64,000 nucleotides of DNA, from the NCBI RefSeq assembly GCF_028640845.1, contig NC_080540.1, positions 137,863,920 to 137,927,919 on the forward strand. The letters run 5' to 3'. Under the pieces are notes generated by a model. The model did not search any database. It saw only the letters and a program-made list of their open reading frames with translations, and was not told where the DNA came from. Source of the stretch: Ahaetulla prasina (taxonomy: Eukaryota; Chordata; Lepidosauria; Squamata; Colubridae). Positions 1 through 15,100 of the stretch are shown here, piece after piece (the first letter of the stretch is position 1; each line of letters opens with the position of its first letter). The translations under genes and the position numbers were made by a program.

Positions 1-192
1 CAAAACAGTGAAAGGGTGGGAGGGGGGGAGAGAGAAACCCCAATTCATCCAATTTCTGCCTTTCTGTAATGAGCCAGTTTCACGAGCTTCTTTCTCCTTA
101 ATGGAACACTCTCCATTTGTTTTTTTGGAATTCTCCTACCTTAAAACCATTATTATTCTTCACAAGAACTGGCAGGGCTTACAGAACCTCAC

Positions 193-3100
193 CTCATACT
201 GCTTTCGAAAGCTGTTCACAGCCTCCTCTTTCTTCACAATTGCTGTCTTCACTCTACATGGAAGGTCAGATGAGATGACATGAGGATAACTGAGCAACAA
301 CTTCTTCATTAACATAATCATTAAATGTATACGCCACCTTTCTGCTTACATAAGCACTACATGTAGCTTACAAGAACAAGCAAAAAACTAACAGTCTATT
401 ATATCCCTGAGCAGATTTTTTTTTTTTGGCTGGTCATACTCCTCAGAACAGCATAAAGATTGGAATCTTTGGTCAAAACTAGGACTGGAGACACTCCAGA
501 TAGGACTCTTGCAATTCAGCTCTCTTAAGTTTGGGCTGCTTTGTGTCTTTCTTCTTTGGGAAGAAAGTACAAGGAGGCTTAAATAGGATTGTGCTTGGAA
601 GTGTTCCATCTGGGACACATAACAATAAGCTTTCAGAAGAAATGCCTTCACTTCAGATCCTGCAGGCCAGAGGGTCTCCATTCAAGCCCTACAGCTTTCA
701 TATTCCTCCTAAGTCTATGAATGAATCACTCCTATATAAATTTAATAGGGTTCATTCACACATGAGAAGCAATGAAACCCCAAAGTGTGTAAAATAGGAG
801 TTAAGCAGTTAGCTTCATTCTTTGCTTTGACTGAAAGTTCAATAAGTAAGGGAAACAGACACATTTGATTTTAAATTAACTGGGAAGCTTTCATTCTCTA
901 CTTTACACACAAACACGCTTCATTTGTTAAAACTGCATCGTGGCACACAGCTTGCCAAATGCACAATGCCATCATTTATGCTTTGTGCATGTTGCTTGGG
1001 AGGAATGGGAATGTAACTCAGGTGGCATAGACCAGTGCTAGACTCCACTAGGATCTTGGGTCAGAACTAAGCTTCTGTACAGAAGATAAGTAGAGCTGTT
1101 GTTACCTTTTATGCACCTCTTCCAGCTCCTCCTCTTTGTCTCGCATCACTCTGTCCAGCTCCAAGCGCTGACGGGCACGAAGTTCAGCCATTTCTATCTT
1201 GAGATGTTTGTTGTCTTCTTCTGTGGTCACCAGTCGGTCTGCAAACTCTTGCCGAATAACCTCAGAAAGGCTGCTGCGCTCCTGAGCTAATTGGTCCTTC
1301 ACCTGTTACAGTAAGCATATGAAAAGCAGTAGCGCTTAGCCTTATATACCACTTCACAGTGCTTTCCATCCTCCTCTAAGAGATTTACAAAGTCAGCATA
1401 TTGCCCCCAACAATCTGGGTCCTCATTTTACCGACCTCCAAAATGCTGATTATTGCTGTGAGAAAGCTTAAAATTAGCATGCATGCTCTCTTCATTCAGT
1501 TCTAGCATTTCTTTCTGTCCTTAGAATATGGACCAATGCTAGATCAATGCCAGTTATCCAGAAAGGTATATCATGGGATTCACAGGTTCTGAAGCTTTAT
1601 CTAAAAGTTAAGAATACTGGGGGGAAAGGAGTTCATCGGAACAAAACTACACAGTTAGAAGCCCTCTTTCCTTTGTCAGCTCACCTTTCGGATGTCCTCA
1701 ACTTCCTGTTCCTTCTGGCGTAGAAGACCCTGGAGACGAACAGTCTCACTTTCTGCTTCCAGCAAACGCCCCTTCAGCTCATTGCAGCGTTCTTGAAACT
1801 TTCGTTCCGACAGCTCCAATTCCCGCAGCTCTAATTCATATTTGTCTCGCATTCTCTTTATTCTGAATAGAGAAAGGAATATTATTTGATTAATCGCTCT
1901 CTGGAGCAATAGTGGTATAGAGTCCAAGTTCTTTTTATGTGCAGCATTGTTTTTAGCACCATTTTTCTGAATTTACAAATTGCGAAGAATACAATGGCAC
2001 GATGGCAAATTATTCAGCTACTGGGATCAGATCTGGGCTGCAGTATAAGTTCAGACAACTTTCTCTTTATAGGACTTACCATGGCATGAAAAAAATTAGA
2101 TATGGAAAATGAGAGGCTTTATTTGAGGTTGCAGCCACAATTTGCATCTTTTTAAATCCTGAAAATGTCAGCCGTATTAAGATAGACCAGATCAAGAATG
2201 CAATTCCACAGAAGGCTAAAACTATTCAGTGAGATAGCAGAATCCTGCAATTCTGATTGTGCTCTTCTTGCTTTCCTTTCATAAACTTCAATGAATGAGG
2301 GAGGTGACTGCCTGAGCCACTTCCAAAAGCAATCTGGTCTTATACTACCATACTTCCACTGCTCACAATGAATTTCTTTATAGTCTTAGGGCAAAGAGCT
2401 CAAGATGTTCACGCGTATCCATGCCATGATTCAAGTACAAAAAGTGTATCACCACCATCAGCCTCCTGTTAAGAACTTTACAAAGCACAACCTCATTACA
2501 GTGCTTTATTACAAATTCTACCAAATGCCATTCTGAATAGTCACTCTCAGAATAGCAATAGCACTTAGACTTATATACTGCTTCACGGTGCTCTCCAGCC
2601 CTCTCTAAGAAGTTTACAGAGTCAGCCTATTGCGCCCAACAATCTGGGTCTTCATTTTACCGAACTCGGAAGGATTGTAGGATCAACCTTGAGCCGGTCA
2701 GGATCGAACTGCTGACAGTGGAAAGCACAATTAGCCTGCAATAAATACTGCATTCCAACCACGGAGGCTCTTGAAAATGCTTGGTTCTTTGGCCATCATC
2801 TCTGACTTTCCTCTACCTGCATCTTACCTGTTCTCTGCAATCCTCTCACATTCATCCTTGGCAGAAGACATGTCAGCTTCTAGCTTCTGGATGACTAGCT
2901 CAATCTCCTTGTCCCTTTCTTTCCGGACTTCTTCTCTTAGCTCCCGTTCTCGAGTTAGCAACCAGGCCTCCTGAAGAGGACACAAAAGAAGCCCCCCACA
3001 CCCTTTTGTTACAACAGTCTTCTGTTGAAAGGCATTCTACTTTGATAAAGGTGCAACTGGATATCAAGCAGAATGATGTACCAGTATGTCCCCAAGCTTC

Positions 3101-6100
3101 TGCCAGCACCTTTGATGGGTTATGTTGCCATACTTCAATGCTTCCACAATCCCCTATAAAATCCTCTGAAATGGCAGACATTGCTTAAGGGCAAAGAAAT
3201 AGAAATAGTGTTAAGTTATATTTATGCTGACTCGAACCTTCTTATTTAAGCCAAAAAGGAGAGATGGGTTGTTTTGTTGTGCGTAAGCATCAATTTGTGC
3301 CAGTGCAGCTTTATTTTTCTGATCTTATATTTGAAAGAAAGACTAAATCAATTCACATCCTGCTGATGTAGCCACATCTGGTTGCCTCAATAAAACACTT
3401 TGTTTAGGATTATCTTTGAGGTATCCTGTCTCTTGCAGGTTGAAGTTGAATACATTGTATGAAGTTAATATCTAAAATATTCTTGCTCTTTCTCCTTTCC
3501 CTAGTCCAAACGAAAAAGCAATTTCCTTCTCTTCTTTCTGCTTCCACTTTTTCATCCTTTTTCCAAAAATGCTAAGCCAACTTCCACAGAGTGGAGAGCG
3601 TGCATTTTTTTTTAAAATAACTCCTATTCCTTCCAATTAATCTTCAATAAACCAAATAACATCTTCTCTGTGTATCTTTTCAAAGGTTTTTTTGGGGTGG
3701 GGCCACAAATCCAATCTCTGCAAGGCCTCTTAAAACTTGCATTCAATATTTATCCTTATCATTTTTCCTTAGGAATTATTTCCAAATCTGCTTTTAGGTC
3801 ACTCCTATTCTTCCTATTTCACCCCTCCCCCTCCATCCCAAATATCTGCAATTCTTATCTTTCTTTCTTTTTTTGTTACAATTCTCTCCTTTCCAAAAAC
3901 AGTACTGAAAGAAATGGTACAGGTGCACTGTAGCATTGTCTCAGATGAAAATAGCATTTTCTTTGGCTCTTACTTTATTACAGGTAGTCCTTGACTCACA
4001 ACCATTCATTTAATGACCATGCAAAGTTATGATGACACTGACTTATGACCATTTTTCACACTTATGTATGTTGCAACATCCCCATGATCAAAATTGGGAA
4101 GCTTGGCAACGGGCATGTTTTTATGATGGTTGCAGTGTGCCAAGGTCATTTGATCACCTTTTGTGACTTTCTGTCAAGCAAAATCAATGGGGAAGCCAGA
4201 TTTACTTAACCATGTTACTAACTTAACAATTGCAGTGATTCACTTAACAACCGTGGTAAAAAAAATTGCAAAATGGAGCAAAACCCACTTAACTTGCTTA
4301 GCAACAGAAATGTTGGGCTCAATTGTGGTCATAGTTCAAGGACTATCTGTACTGGCTTTTTCATGTTTATTGTATATTGTTAAACTGTTTTCTAATCAGT
4401 ATGATTTATGATTCCAAGTCCCCTGATACACATATTTTGAATTTGTTTTAGTTCTGTAATGAACCATGCTAACTTTTCAAAGCTTTGTCTTTGGGCTCAC
4501 ATTTCCTATAAGCAATCATGAAAAGTTTCACAAGTCCTTGCAAATGAGAGATCAATTTGTAAATCAATATTTAACAAGTGTGCATGTATATCGTTGGGAA
4601 TATTTTGTCAACACCAGGAAGGTTCCCCTGAGCCACTGATGGATGATGAGTGTGTGGCTTAGCAATAGCACTTAGACTTATATACCATTTTATAGTGCTT
4701 TTACAGCCCTCTCTAAGCGTTTTACAGAGTCAGCATATTGCCCCCCCAACAATTTGGGTCCTCATTTTACCCACCTCGGAAGGATGGAAGGCTGAGTCAA
4801 CCCTGAGCCTGGTGAAATTTGAACTGCCAAATTGCAGTCAGCTGGCAGTCAGCAGAAGTACTGCACTCTAACTACTGCGCCACCGAGGCTTAGGAAAGGA
4901 AGCTACAAATATTACCTCTTTTTTCAGGTAAGAGGCCTCCCAGGCCTGCTTCTCCATATCCAGTTGCATCTTCAAGGTCTGTATTTCTACCTTGAGGGGG
5001 AAGGAAAAAAGCATATAAAAAAAGAAAGGGACCAGATTTTTACTGTCTCTTTCCAATCTCCAGTACACAAAGCCTGACCGATCTAAGGAATCCAAGCTGT
5101 AAGTCTGAAGAGGATGTTATCAATTTACTCACTAAGGGGCACATAGTGAATTGGGCTCACTCTGCAAAAGTCATGAATCTGAGAATAGCCTTGGTCTGTA
5201 GCTACGTGGGAGCAGATACTTGCTTCTTAAACTAGATAAGGCTGACACTGATAAGAGAGGGAGTGGGGAGGGGAGGGGAGAGAGAGAGAGGGACAGAGAC
5301 AGGGAGATTAAAGTTTCCTAAATTGTTCTGGTTAGAAAGAATAAGTGAGAATAAACCAAAGGAAGCGAGTGATCTAAAATCAAATGGCTTACAGCTATAT
5401 CTCCAGCTTCACCTTTCTAGTTCCAGAGTCTTCAAACCCACATGGTCAAACTGATGAGGTAATATGCCACTCCATATGTAGCCTCATCAAGCTGCAATTC
5501 CCTCCCTCAAGAAGAAAAGGGCTGGGGCAGGTTTGTGGGGGAAAAGCAAAACAGCCAAACCTCAAAACAATTAATCTGGATTCAAATTTCAGTCACAGAT
5601 TATGAAAAGAGTTTCCTGTGGCCTACACTGATATATGAATTATCTTTTTCAGCCTCCCCCCATACCCTCCGAAAAAGCTTGACATGATCTAGTTCTATCT
5701 TGCTTGCCTTACACATCCCTCTTCTATTCTATCCATTTAATATGTGCTGAAGTAATGAGAATAAACCCAGGTTACATAACCTTTCCGAGTAACACATTAC
5801 TTCAGAGAGCAGCCCTACATAACCAACAAGACCTCAGGATATTGTGAAAAAAGAACTACTCAGATCATCAGCTACAAATGACACAAACCAGAGATCAAAC
5901 TAGAACCTTGCAAGAACGCAGAAAGCAAAAAAAATATGTACACATAAATAAACAAGCATTGCACTGATTTGCAATAAAAGTAATGATGTAGATATTTAAA
6001 AAGGGCCCCCAGCCTGCTCAAATAACACTTTTTCCAAAGTTCTCACAAGAGTTCATCTAAGAACATACATGTTCTTATATGTATGACAAGAGATATTTCA

Positions 6101-9100
6101 ATGTGGCTGCTCAGGCTGAAAAAGGCTGTGTGACCCCAAATGTAAGTTTACCTCAAATGCTAGCAATGAAGAGGACAGCAAAATTATGTAGAAAGTCTAG
6201 AAATAACACAGACCTGATGCCGTCGCTCCTGTTCTTCCTTCCCTTTCTCATATTCTTCCTTTAAAGCCTTGGTAACAATCGAATTGTTCTCTTCCAATTG
6301 CTTTCGCAAATCCTCCAGTTGAGCTCTTTGCCTGGCAATCAGAGATGAATGCCACAGAATAGGACGGTTGAAATTCAGGCACCAGTGCATACATTTCCCA
6401 CAGTCTTAATGCGGCTCCCACCAACACTCTAAAGTTATTAATTGAAATATTTCCCATACACTGGAAGTAATCAAGTTAACAGTATTATTTCAATTTAACC
6501 TGTGCATTAGCCACTTGGTGTGTAGCTCCAAGCATGTTAGAATAACTGTAGCCTTTAGACTGAAAAAATGCTGCATACAAGGTGGAGGGAAAAAAAAATA
6601 CTCTTGAAACAGGCTATAAAGTTCATGCATCACTGCCACCTGAATTGGTCATCTGCAAATTCTCCAAGCCCCAGGACTAAAGAAGATATATGTGGGAACA
6701 ATATATGTGCTTTTTACCTTTGGGATTTCAAGATGTTGTATTTCTTTTTTCCTGAACACTGCCTTGTCAATGCAAATGGTCAATACCTACTTGCTCAGCA
6801 TACCCACCAGTTCTGAACCCAACAAGCTCTCTCTCACCTGGCAGCCTGTTGGTTTAGCCTCTCCTTCTCCTCAGCCACTTCATTGTAGAGTCGGCGCCGC
6901 TGTTGCTGTAGAGACTGCTCCTCCTGCTCCAGCTGCTTCTCATACCTGTTCAGAGGGAGCCTTTCAAAGGAAGTCTTAGCAAGATTTCAGTATCCTTGCC
7001 TTGACCCGACATTATAGAAAGCATAAAGCCAAAGATTTCCTCACGTGGGAGGGGAACCTTTGAGGACTGCAAAATCATTATTTAAAAAAAACCTCAAAGA
7101 CGTCAAAGAGGAGAAACCAAATTTATCATAAGGGATGTGGAAGTTGCAAAATGGAAAAGCCCTACAATAGACAGGATGGAATAAACTGGCAAAAAGGCTC
7201 AGTTACAAACGCATGAGCCAGCGCATAAAAACATTTTTCAGAGAATGGTATCCAAACTGCACTGTTTGCCTATTACTTTCCTCCCACAGTACGGTATTAG
7301 GTACTTGATTAAGCCCTCTGACATCAGCAGTTAGCAATCAAGACTGCATTATATTCCTGTTTCTAAACCAAGAAAACACACACAGCTTTATGATGCCTCT
7401 CCGTGGGCATATGAACTCTCCTCTCTCTCCATTCTGCCCTTAGAAAACCAATGACGTACACTCAGGACTGCTACCTTTTCTAACCGAACGCACAAAGTCA
7501 TCTTGTTATCAGGTATGAAGACACATTCAGTGCCTCACTTTCTTCTACGCCATCACAGTGTTCCCATTACACAATATTACACACGTATTTTCCTCCTGTT
7601 GTCGTTGTCCCCACCCCCCTCCCGGCTTGCTGGGTAATTTTGCCCCTTTTTCTCCCTCTTTGCACATCTGAAATAGCTTTTTCAAGATCCTCATTCTCCT
7701 GCTGGACATCTTCCTACTTCCTACTCCTCCCTTCATACCGCTGCCTTGCCAGTTCTCTCTCTCGCTGCCCCTGCTCTTCCTTCTCATGCTCCAGCATCTC
7801 TTTCAGTTCTTCTGTCTGTCGAATGTAGCGCTGAGCTGCACGCTCATCCGACTGCAGTAGTTCTACTTCATGCAGCGATTTCAGCTTTTTGATCTCTAGC
7901 TTGTGTTTAGCAATGAGCTTCTGGATTTCAGGCTCCAAGCCTGAATGGGGAAGAAGGAAAATGGGAGGTTATAGACTGCAAGTGTTGGTGTGAAAGCAAG
8001 AATTTCCACTCTGTAAACCCGCCTCTCCTTCCTGCAGATTCAGTTGTTGTAATAATAAAAGATGACAAAAGGTGAAGGGAGCTATTAAAATTTATTAAAA
8101 GCATTGTACAGTCCTGACATAGTCATCACATTACTTGGGAGCCAAGCTTAATTGGAATGAAATTGTATCTTTATCATTAGTAAAATACACCAGAGAGCAT
8201 ATAATGTAAATGTCCCACTACATTTAATGAAAAAGAACTACAGTAAATTGTTCCTTGCCATAACTAGTTATAAAAATGTTGCCATTTCAAAACATATTTG
8301 CCTTTAATAATGAACCTGATACCTGACAGTTCAGGTATCAGAGCCGAAGCAAAGAAAGGAAACTGGGAAAAATAATCAGACCTACAATCCTACCTAAAAG
8401 GTCAAAGCAAAAATAACATGCTCATGAAATAGTTCTACCTGGGGGCAGTTCCACTAAAAAGTCTGCTATCAGGACAAGAACCTGAACAAATAACGAAAGC
8501 TCAACAGTACCTTTAACAGTGATCTCTTTGATCTTCTTGGTCTTTTCATCAATCCATTTCTCTCGGCGGATTTTTTCTGTGGCAGTCATCAGTTGTTTCA
8601 GCTTCTTTATTTCCTTCATGTGAATTAAAAAGGGGAAAAAGCAAGATGTATATCAGATTTTCATTAAATTCCATCTTGTATCTATGAAAGAAAGCAATTC
8701 TTCAATAAATCTGCAATGCATGAGAATTGCTTTAGAAGAGGAGAATTGTTTGCAAGGGATAAAAAGAATCCAGTAAGATAGCCAACTGAACTTCCTGGAA
8801 TTTTCTGAAATTGAATTTCAAGGCATGCAAAGCATTGGTTGACATTACTTATAAATAATTCACTATAGAACCCTAACCCAAACATATCCCACAACACACA
8901 CAGGTGGTTTATATAGCAATAGCACTTAGAATTATATACCGCTTCACAGTGCTTTGCAGCCCTCTCTAAGCGGTTTACAGAATCAGCATATTGCCCCCAA
9001 CAGTCTGGGTCCTCATTTTACCCACCTCAGAAGGATGGAAGGATGGTACTTTATATTATTTGTGTATGTCTCTCTGCATGTAATTTATATACTTAATTAT

Positions 9101-12100
9101 TTATATTATACATCCATATAATAAATAAAACCTTGATTGATTGATTGATTCATTTTAAATAAATATTTAAAATAAAAACCTAATTCAGAATATCATTTTT
9201 TAATAATGCCACATAAATGGTATTTTCTTCGGCTCCAATTTTAGAAGACAAATTTCAAGATATGAATTCCGAATAACAACTAAAATGTTTTAGCTCTAAA
9301 TTTACATACCCAAAATGATTAAACAACAGAGCTTCTAGTGAATCTCCTTTCTCCATTGCAATAGTTTGGGCCAAGAAAATTAAGAGAATCTAAGCTTTTT
9401 ATTCCTAAAATTTGGGAGGCAAAGAATACTGAACAAACCACAACAGCCTCAAATGATTGTGCCCAGCCTTTTATTTTGTAAGGGTCAATCTATTTGGAGC
9501 TCTGGAAAAGATCAAGTCTGATCTGTATCACTCTGGAGAGAGTCTTAACGATAAATCAATATTCAGATTAGGAGCAAGATAGGAAAATGAAGCTCCATTA
9601 TCTTGCAGACTAATCATTTTAAAACCAAAGCTAAGTTAAATGGGACATTTCTGAAGAGATGGAATGTGCCAAATTCAGTGCAGCTGATTGTTTTCTCAGG
9701 AGCTGTTTTGGAAAAGAATGATATATATCTTGCTGCAGCATTAAATGAAGGGCATGTGTGCAAAGGGAAGGGCATGCATAAGGAATTATGTGTTTTTCAA
9801 TCAGTTTATCAGTTCTTTTTGAGACTGATAAAGAAATAAACAGATTTTCCTTGTAAATAATTATTAGGTCAGGTCAACTAACAAGATAATATTGCCATTC
9901 AGGACGGAAGACTGGAAGACAAGAAAGTGAAACAACAGGCAAAACTAAGAATGTCTCTCAACAGACAAGATACCTCTGCCCTTAACATTACTACGGCAAT
10001 AACCATAAATGTAGTTCTTGGTTTATCACAAATGGAACCTGAATTTCAGTTGCTAAGCAAAGCATTCATAAAGTGCAAAACCACATGACCGTATCGCTTA
10101 GCAACTGCAGTCCCGGCACTCCTTGGTGGCAGTCACAAAGCACATTCCATTGGTCGTTAACTGAAGCCCCTTCCCAGTACAAACCATTCGAAGGCTTGGT
10201 CGCTTCCAGCACAAACTTTGGTAGGGTAAGGAAGTGCTTTCAACTCCTCCAACCTGCCTATCTCTCCTCCTCCCCAAACCATCACTGCCCTTTAGGCTGC
10301 CCTGTATGATGCCTTATGGGCTGGCAAGCACCTCCAGAAGTGTACACACTGAGGCTGTAAGAAGCTCCTGAGCCATACAGAGTGTGAAGCCCCAGCTATA
10401 TGCCCTAGGAAGTCCAAACAGCATGACGCAAAGCCAGTGTTCCAGGAAGTCCTAAGAGCCAGGGCAAAGTTGCAGCATCCTGGGAAGCCTCAACATTATG
10501 ACGCAAAGCCATCCCGGGAAACCACTGCCACCTCAGCAGCACAACACAAAACCTTAGCCTCCCCAGGAAGCCCTGAGAACCCTGCAGCCCTGCACTGGCT
10601 ATCCCAGGTGATGTTTGCTATCTTCTTGTTCCCTATACGGATGAGGTGTGTCTGCCCTGGCCCTTCACAAAGCAGCTGTTGGCCACACTTCTCCAAAATC
10701 TCATAAGGAAACTGGCATGCACAATCTTGAGAAGAAAGCGTCATGAGGCCAGCAGTTGACTCGTGAAGAGCCAAAGCAGGGCAACTGTGAAGAGCAAGAA
10801 GATGGCAAAAATCAGCTAGAGTCAATAGGAGTGCTGGAGGCCAAAAGGGCACAGATGGGAGAAGATAGATGAGTTGCAGCACCCCTACAGCCGTAAGTAT
10901 GGATGGGCTGCCAAACACTCAAATTTTGGTCACATGACCACAGGAGCAGTCCAATGGTCATAACTTTGGGAACAGATTGTAAATCCCTTCATCCAACAAC
11001 ACAATAACTTTGAACAGTTGCTGAATGAAAAGTTGACTAGCTGTATCTGAAGAACAATGCTACTATTTTACTCCAAAAGGTTATATAGTGCCACACAGAA
11101 CTAGTATTTGTACTTTTCTATAATGCAAAGTTATATCATTTTATCCCTTTCACAAGCCATCTTTAATGCCTTTCAAAATTATTTATTTATAAAATTTATT
11201 GGCTGCCTATCTTACCGTATGTTAACTCTGGGCAGCTTACAGTCATAAAATATATGTATGGGACGGGCCAATCCCAGTGGGGTTGGTCTCTCAAGTGACT
11301 GGATCCATGCCATGAAAACAATCAATATCTATAATCTACCTCCACATCTATACACCGAAATTTAAAAACAGGCTGGTATGTGACGCTGGATCTATCCACT
11401 TTCCTACACCAATCAAAACAACGTGCATGTTGGTAATAATGAATTGCAAAAGCATTTAGGAAATACTGCCTTTGCTTCATAAACACCAGAGCCTGTTCAG
11501 CTGGGTACTAGATACGGAAGCTGAAGAGGGCATTATTATCAAAGTCAAGGAATAGCAAGCACTTTGCACCAAATTGCAATGTTTGCCATACCTATACCCC
11601 AAGAGAGATATAGGCACAGCACCCTCTAAGAAATTCATGAAAAAATCACATTTAAAGGATCTAGACCAGCAAAAAGGACAAAAGCTGAAGTTAACAGCAT
11701 GCACAAAGTTTACCTCACAGAGGGGGCCCAGAGTGCGCCAGACCTAAACAGAAAGAGGAAAGATGAGAGAAATGGGGAAATAGAAGGAGTGTGAAATAAG
11801 AGATTTGGAGCAGGGGAAGAAGCAAGGATACAGCTTAAGCAGAGTGTAGATTACTTCTTAGCACAGGGATCAAACAAATTGACCAAGGGAAAGAGCTAAC
11901 ATTTGGGAATATTGCATCTGTTCAAAGTGCTTCTCAAGGCAGGAATAATCCTAACATACCTTTAATTTTACTGGGGTCATGTTAAAAAAAAATCTACCAC
12001 TCTTCTCAGTACCTGCTAGTTTAGGTTACTTGGCCCAAATTAATATTTATAGCAAATCCTAGCTGAAGTTGTCTGTCTGTCTGTCTGTCCATCCACCCGT

Positions 12101-15100
12101 CTCAATCTTGGCAACCTTAAGACATATGGATTTGAACTTCTGGGAGTTGAAATTCTTCAAGTATGTCAAAGTTAACAAAGTTGAGAAATATTGAGAGATG
12201 ATAGAAGAAAAACCATAATGATATAAAAGATTGTATTTCGGTCTTCTCATGTTACTAACATTCAAGTGGCTTCCAATGTTCTCTTGGTTGATGTTCTCCA
12301 GAGTGGATCAAACACTGCTTTCTTTGCATTATGCAAAATTCACTCCAACTTAAGTCCAGTTATATGTTTTATCTAGTTGCTCTGTAGCTCCCCCAACCCT
12401 TATATCAATGTCATTTCCTCACCAACTCATGCTGCTCTTGCATCTGGGCAATTTTCTTTGTATATTTCTGATCCACAAGCTTCAATTCAGATACCACTGC
12501 TTCACATTTCTGATTCAGAGCTCTTTTGTCATCGATGAGCTGTAGAGATTCAGGCAAGATAGTATTACTAACAGTACAACACTGTTTGTACTAATGTGAC
12601 GCATTAGCTAGCTAGCAGAAGGTACCTGGAATCAAGCTGCCGTCTTATTCAGGTAGAAATGGATACAAAACTTCCCCCTCCCAACAGAGTATTTCCATTT
12701 AGAATGCTAACTGCTCTAGCTGATGCCCACGGAAATTTTTGAAGAGCTATGCCAGCAATACAAGTGATATTAGGTAGAAGGTGAAAGATAAGAAAGCAAG
12801 ATAGTCCCAAGTCCTATATGGAAAAGAAAGGAAAGGAAAGGAAAGGAAAGGAAAAGGAAAAGATTACCTGGTCAATGAAGGCTAGGTGCCGTTGGATTGC
12901 AGCTTCATACTGCTCCCTCTGCATAGTCAGTTGGTGAGTCAGCTCTTTCTGTACATCTTTAACATGCTGCCCAGTTAACTCCTGCTGTTGAGCCTACCAG
13001 GACAAAGAGCAAAACCAGGGCAATTAAGGAAACCTAAAAGTTATGCTATCTGGTCAGTCAACAAGCAAAAAGAAAGGACATGTAAATATAGCCATTGAGA
13101 TTCCCAAACAGATCATTTGCTGATATGGATTGTTCATTACCAAGAACACTGCTGAAACCTGAAAAGGCAGATAAAGACAGACACTGCCTCTTTGGCAGTT
13201 GAGGTTTTAATTTCATGCAACCTTCCACACAACAGAGCGAAAGATTGGGTTGTGTAATACAGACTTTCCTGCCCTCCTTCCTGTAGCATATACAGAACTA
13301 GAAGAATCAGGTTCTGGTCACCCACCAGTGCTCTTTGTAGAAAAGCAACAGCTCTCTTCTTTTCTTCTACTTCCAACTTCAGCTTCTGGATAGAGCTGGT
13401 GACTTCTGTGGCAACTGCTGAGACCTGATCCAAGTGGGCGAGTTCTTCTTCTGGCAATAATCCCTAGCAGGTGCGGTAAACAGCAAAGGATTAGTCAAGC
13501 TGAGGTACAACTTCCATCCTTTAAGGATGGAAATTAAAGTGTGCATTAATATACCAGTACTGAAAGCTTTGCTTGTCATAAGAAGCATCCATCATAAAAT
13601 AGCTATTTTACTATGTTCTTCATTTCCTGAGGCAGATCTAAGTATCTGAAGCTTCTCAACTCTATCTTAAGAATAGATTATTGGAAGCCATAATGCCAAT
13701 ACCAACTTAATAGCTTTTAACCTCAAATACTTTTGTTTCCAATTAGTGAAGGCAAATGCTCATTGCTTGAAACAGCCATCTGCCCTGCCCTCTCCCCCCA
13801 CCCAGCAGTCCATCCACCCGCATCAATAAAATTTAAATGTGCCATATTCACCTCTTGCTGTGAAGCTGAGGCAACAGACCTGGGTCGTTCCTGCTCAGAT
13901 TTTTCCATCTCATCCAAAAAGCTCATTATATTCTGAAGTTTTGTTTCTGACAATAATGTTCCTTCTTCAGGGGCTCCCAGGGAGCAGTTCAATTTTCCAA
14001 ACTTCTCTACGTTATCAGTGGTTAGAGAAATTGAGTCCAAGTCCTGTATTGCAGGGAAAAATTATTGGGCTCAATAGATGTAGACTATTGTAGCAGTACT
14101 AAACAGAAGGATTTCAACCTGCAACAGTTTGGGGGGGAAGGAGAATTGATATATGATCTCATTGATTAAAAATAATATTTTAATAAGTTTTCTCTTGGGG
14201 GATTAACTGTAAATGTTTGGAAAACAATTACGAATGTCTTGAGTTTATAAAAAATATTCCAGCTCACAACTCTCAAAAGTTTGCTCTAAGCAGAGTATGT
14301 AACATAAAGCAAAAAGCAACGGTTGGTATGTGCTTCTCATTTCCAGGATTTCTTCCCTAAAACTACTTTCACGCCAGCCCAAACAAATTCTGTACAATTT
14401 CATCCAAAGCTGTAAAAAAGGATCTACAGAGAAAAGACATCATAGTATCATAGTTCAATTACCCCATCTATCCAAGCATATTTGTAATCCTTGAAAACCT
14501 TTGTTTGATACGGTAGCAGTGGCAGAAATTCTGGATCCGCTTCCAAAAGCTTCAGGGTGTCTAGTAGGTCATGAAAGGTTATTTTGGAATGCATCCTACT
14601 GGCTGTGCTCATCATACCATCCAAATCTTCACTGGGCATTTTTCCCGAACTCCCATCCTGGGAAACAGAGAAAATCCATGTGATGAAATTTTGTGAAGAA
14701 TTCTAAATAGGCATTATCAGTATATTTCACTGACATAGGGAGGGCTCATCCATCTCATCTCTAAGGTTTGCAAGACCTTATACTTCCCAGTCAATAAAAA
14801 CATTTAAAGGTACAGAAATTGGAAACTATACTAGTCATGAGGGAAGAGTAAAAGAAAAAAAGTATTTAGACTTTCAGGAACATTAGAAAAAGGCAATACC
14901 TGTGGCTGTTCTTCAAGTCCTTTGTTTTGTGCTGAACGACAAAGAGATGGCATGGCAGAAGCTTCTTCTAAATCTATTCCCGCAAAGTGGAAGTTGGCCC
15001 CTGCAATAGCAACAAAAAGCATTTGCTTCAGATAGAATAAGAATTCAGAATTGGTCTTTTTGTTAAACGTGAACAAGTATGTTTTTCATTTCGAGAACTG

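Larger units (their letters stand above)
193..13463 (-). other. CEP131: CEP131 C-terminal coiled-coil block (13 exons)
   Basis: From the exon at 13463-13326 onward, about residues 559 to 1080, the protein is almost continuous heptad-rich coiled coil, dense in E, K, L, Q and R with few prolines. This is the part known to support self-association and satellite targeting in the family. Exon sizes vary from 61 to 202 nt and all three phases are used. The last exon seen ends with the codons for RKQYE; the following donor GTGAGG at 192-187 shows that the gene continues beyond the window. Confidence 0.9.

Noticed and set aside
10496..10918. Minus-strand open frame of 140 codons with leucine-rich, membrane-like segments
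   Set aside because: It lies in a repeat block in an intron; the hydrophobic look comes from base composition.
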